DNA from: Alicycliphilus sp.
Lineage (GTDB): Bacteria; Pseudomonadota; Gammaproteobacteria; Burkholderiales; Burkholderiaceae_C
DNA: 35,774 bases
Reading direction: 5' to 3'
Assembly (NCBI GenBank): GCA_018054745.1
Contig: JAGPIX010000013.1
Span: forward strand, 1 to 35,774
Shown here: positions 34,429-35,774 of the stretch, one piece after another
Position numbering within the stretch: the stretch's first letter is position 1
Layout of the letters: every line of letters begins with the position of its first letter
Program-made: the position numbers and the translations under genes
The notes under the pieces: model-generated
What the model was told of the DNA's origin: nothing
The model's input: the letters and a program-made list of their open reading frames with translations, nothing else
Databases searched by the model: none

Positions 34429-35774
34429 GTGCTGCGCCTGCTGCGCCCCCCCGCCGATCCCCAGCGCCGTGAATGGTGGTGGCTGGCATGGGTGGCGCTG
34501 CTCGCCGCGGGTTTGCTGGTCGCCGGCCTGTGGCTTGAGCACCAGCGTGTAGCGGCGCGCGAGCGTGTCCTGCTGGCCAAGCAGGCGGGGGTGATGCATG
34601 ACAACCTGGGGATGCAGCTGGAGGCCATCAACAATGCCATGCGCCATCTCCAGGCCGACCAGCGCAAGGGCCTGGACGGGGCCGATGGCCATGCCCGCCT
34701 CATGGAGCGCATGCACAATTTTGCCGATGCCATGCCTGCCGTGCGTACCTTCAGCCTGCTCGATGCCGATGGCCGGGTGCTGGCCTCCAGCGCCGCCGAT
34801 TTGGTCGGGCGCGACCTGAGCGGGCGTGAATATTTCCAGACCGCCAAGCAGATCGGGCAGACCGATGCGCTGCTCGTGGGGCGGCCTTTCTTCGGCATGC
34901 TGGGCGGCTGGGTGCTGGTATTGGGACGCACCGTGCCCGGGGCGGATGGCGCTTTTGGCGGCCTGCTGGTGGCGGCGCTGGATGTGGAGCATTTCCAGAC
35001 CCTGCTGCAATCCGTGCGCTATGCGCCGGACATGCGCGTCAGCCTGAGCCATGGTGACGGCATGCGCTTCATGGTCCTGGGGGCCGACAACGAGCCCGAT
35101 GGCGTGAACCTGGCGCAGGCGGGCACCCTGTTCACGCGCCACCGCGAAAGCAGGCAGGCGGCCAGCGTGCTGCAGGGCTTTCCCCAGCCTGGCTACCCGC
35201 CCTATGTGATGGCCTTGCATAAGGTGCAACCGTCCAACCTGCGGATGGACAAACCGCTGGTGGTGGCGGCCGGGCGGCCGCTGGACGATGTATTTGCCGG
35301 CTGGCGCGACCAAGCCTGGCGCTTTGCACTGGTCTACCTGCTCGCCTTTTCAGCGGCCGGCGTGGCGCTGCGGCTCATGCACCGTAGGCAGAATGAAGCA
35401 CGCGACCAGGCGCAGTTGCTGGAGGCCGGGCAGCGCAGGCAGCAGGAGATGCTGCGCCGGCTGGTGGAAAGCCTGCCCGGCATGCTGTACCAATACCAGC
35501 TGGAGCCTGACGGGCGCAGCCATTTCCCCTACGCCAGCCCCGGCGTGGCCGATATCTACGGCTTTACCCCCGAGCAGCTGCAGGCCGATGCGGCGCCCGT
35601 TTTCACCCGCACCCACCCCGAGGATTTACCCCGGCGCATGCAGCATGTCCAGGAATCGGCGCGCACGCTGGCCGACTGGAAGAGCGAGTACCGCGTCATC
35701 CTGCCCGGTGTCGGCGAGCGCTGGCTCAGCGGCCAGGCGCGGCCGCAGCGCCTGGAGGGCGGCGCCGTGCTCTG
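34429..35774 (+). CDS. Membrane sensor protein, dCache plus PAS, incomplete at right edge
   Basis: A frame starting at a GTG at 34429 stays open to the window end (448 codons). A first membrane span (about 20-40, WLAWVALLAAGLLVAGLWLE), a periplasmic dCache-type sensor (FSLLDADGRVLASSAADLVG, EYFQTAKQ, GRTVPGADGAFGGLLVAALD; about 45-290), a second span near 300-318 (FALVYLLAFSAAGVALRLMH), a short coiled coil and a PAS domain (LVESLPGMLYQYQLEPDGRS ... HPEDLPRR) can be read. The output domain is outside the window; GGDEF, GGDEF-EAL or histidine kinase are all possible. It starts 2 bases after trpC. Confidence 0.8.
   Translation, partial: MLRLLRPPADPQRREWWWLAWVALLAAGLLVAGLWLEHQRVAARERVLLAKQAGVMHDNLGMQLEAINNAMRHLQADQRKGLDGADGHARLMERMHNFADAMPAVRTFSLLDADGRVLASSAADLVGRDLSGREYFQTAKQIGQTDALLVGRPFFGMLGGWVLVLGRTVPGADGAFGGLLVAALDVEHFQTLLQSVRYAPDMRVSLSHGDGMRFMVLGADNEPDGVNLAQAGTLFTRHRESRQAASVLQGFPQPGYPPYVMALHKVQPSNLRMDKPLVVAAGRPLDDVFAGWRDQAWRFALVYLLAFSAAGVALRLMHRRQNEARDQAQLLEAGQRRQQEMLRRLVESLPGMLYQYQLEPDGRSHFPYASPGVADIYGFTPEQLQADAAPVFTRTHPEDLPRRMQHVQESARTLADWKSEYRVILPGVGERWLSGQARPQRLEGGAVL

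Overview
The window looks like a chromosomal segment of a GC-rich betaproteobacterium, most probably a member of the Comamonadaceae (the Acidovorax / Alicycliphilus / Diaphorobacter neighbourhood). The grounds are the betaproteobacterial type of 5S rRNA end at the left edge, the gene orders argS-SPOR-dsbA, lptA-lptB-rpoN and trpE-trpG-trpD-trpC, a PEP-CTERM protein, and protein sequences of Burkholderiales type. Family level is an inference from memory; no search was run. Almost all of it is housekeeping chromosome. I see no prophage, insertion sequence, CRISPR array or tRNA gene.

Layout. 1-117: end of a 5S rRNA gene and its terminator. 166-1375 (minus): class II glutamine amidotransferase, a 4-oxalocrotonate-tautomerase relative and a cysteine-rich CWC protein. 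1479-3674 (minus): malate synthase G, divergent from a LysR regulator at 3907. 4870-5715: a DUF2214 membrane protein and a two-repeat PsiF protein. 5838-8851 (plus): argS, a SPOR-domain protein, dsbA. 8968-12451 (plus): lptA, lptB, rpoN, a thioesterase. 12458-15078 (minus): a PEP-CTERM protein behind a candidate sigma-54 promoter, and a chemoreceptor. 15191-16943 (plus): an RlmL-type RNA methyltransferase overlapping a PIN-domain gene. 17000-17262: a compact free-standing small transcription unit with a 25-residue reading frame. 17391-18215: a UPF0149/SEC-C protein. 18231-25717 (minus): a tightly packed string of apaG, a 'Gcr-type recombinase' membrane protein, a cation:proton antiporter, a YbdK-type carboxylate-amine ligase, thiL, a low-molecular-weight phosphotyrosine phosphatase, pgpA and pncC. 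25757-27147 (plus): rpe and gph. 27260-29002 (minus): a second chemoreceptor. 29141-34426 (plus): a tryptophan operon with a leader peptide, trpE, a PchB-like chorismate mutase, trpG, a LysE-type exporter, trpD, a 45-residue membrane protein and trpC. A sensor protein starts at 34429 and runs off the right edge.

How the genes work together. The trp genes overlap or nearly touch and are probably translated as one chain; a leader peptide with two Trp codons three residues apart suggests attenuation. LptA and LptB are parts of the LPS transport bridge, and RpoN (sigma-54) is encoded right behind them; a candidate sigma-54 promoter lies about 1.2 kb further on, in front of the PEP-CTERM gene. The malate synthase gene faces a LysR gene that may control it.

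The two observations I find most worth following are (i) a family of about 55-bp, AT-richer, partly palindromic repeats that lie both between genes and in frame inside real genes (rpoN, the RlmL-type methyltransferase, gph, pncC, probably thiL), and (ii) the small hairpin-rich transcription unit at 17000-17262. Start codons were chosen by reading; where several were possible this is stated.
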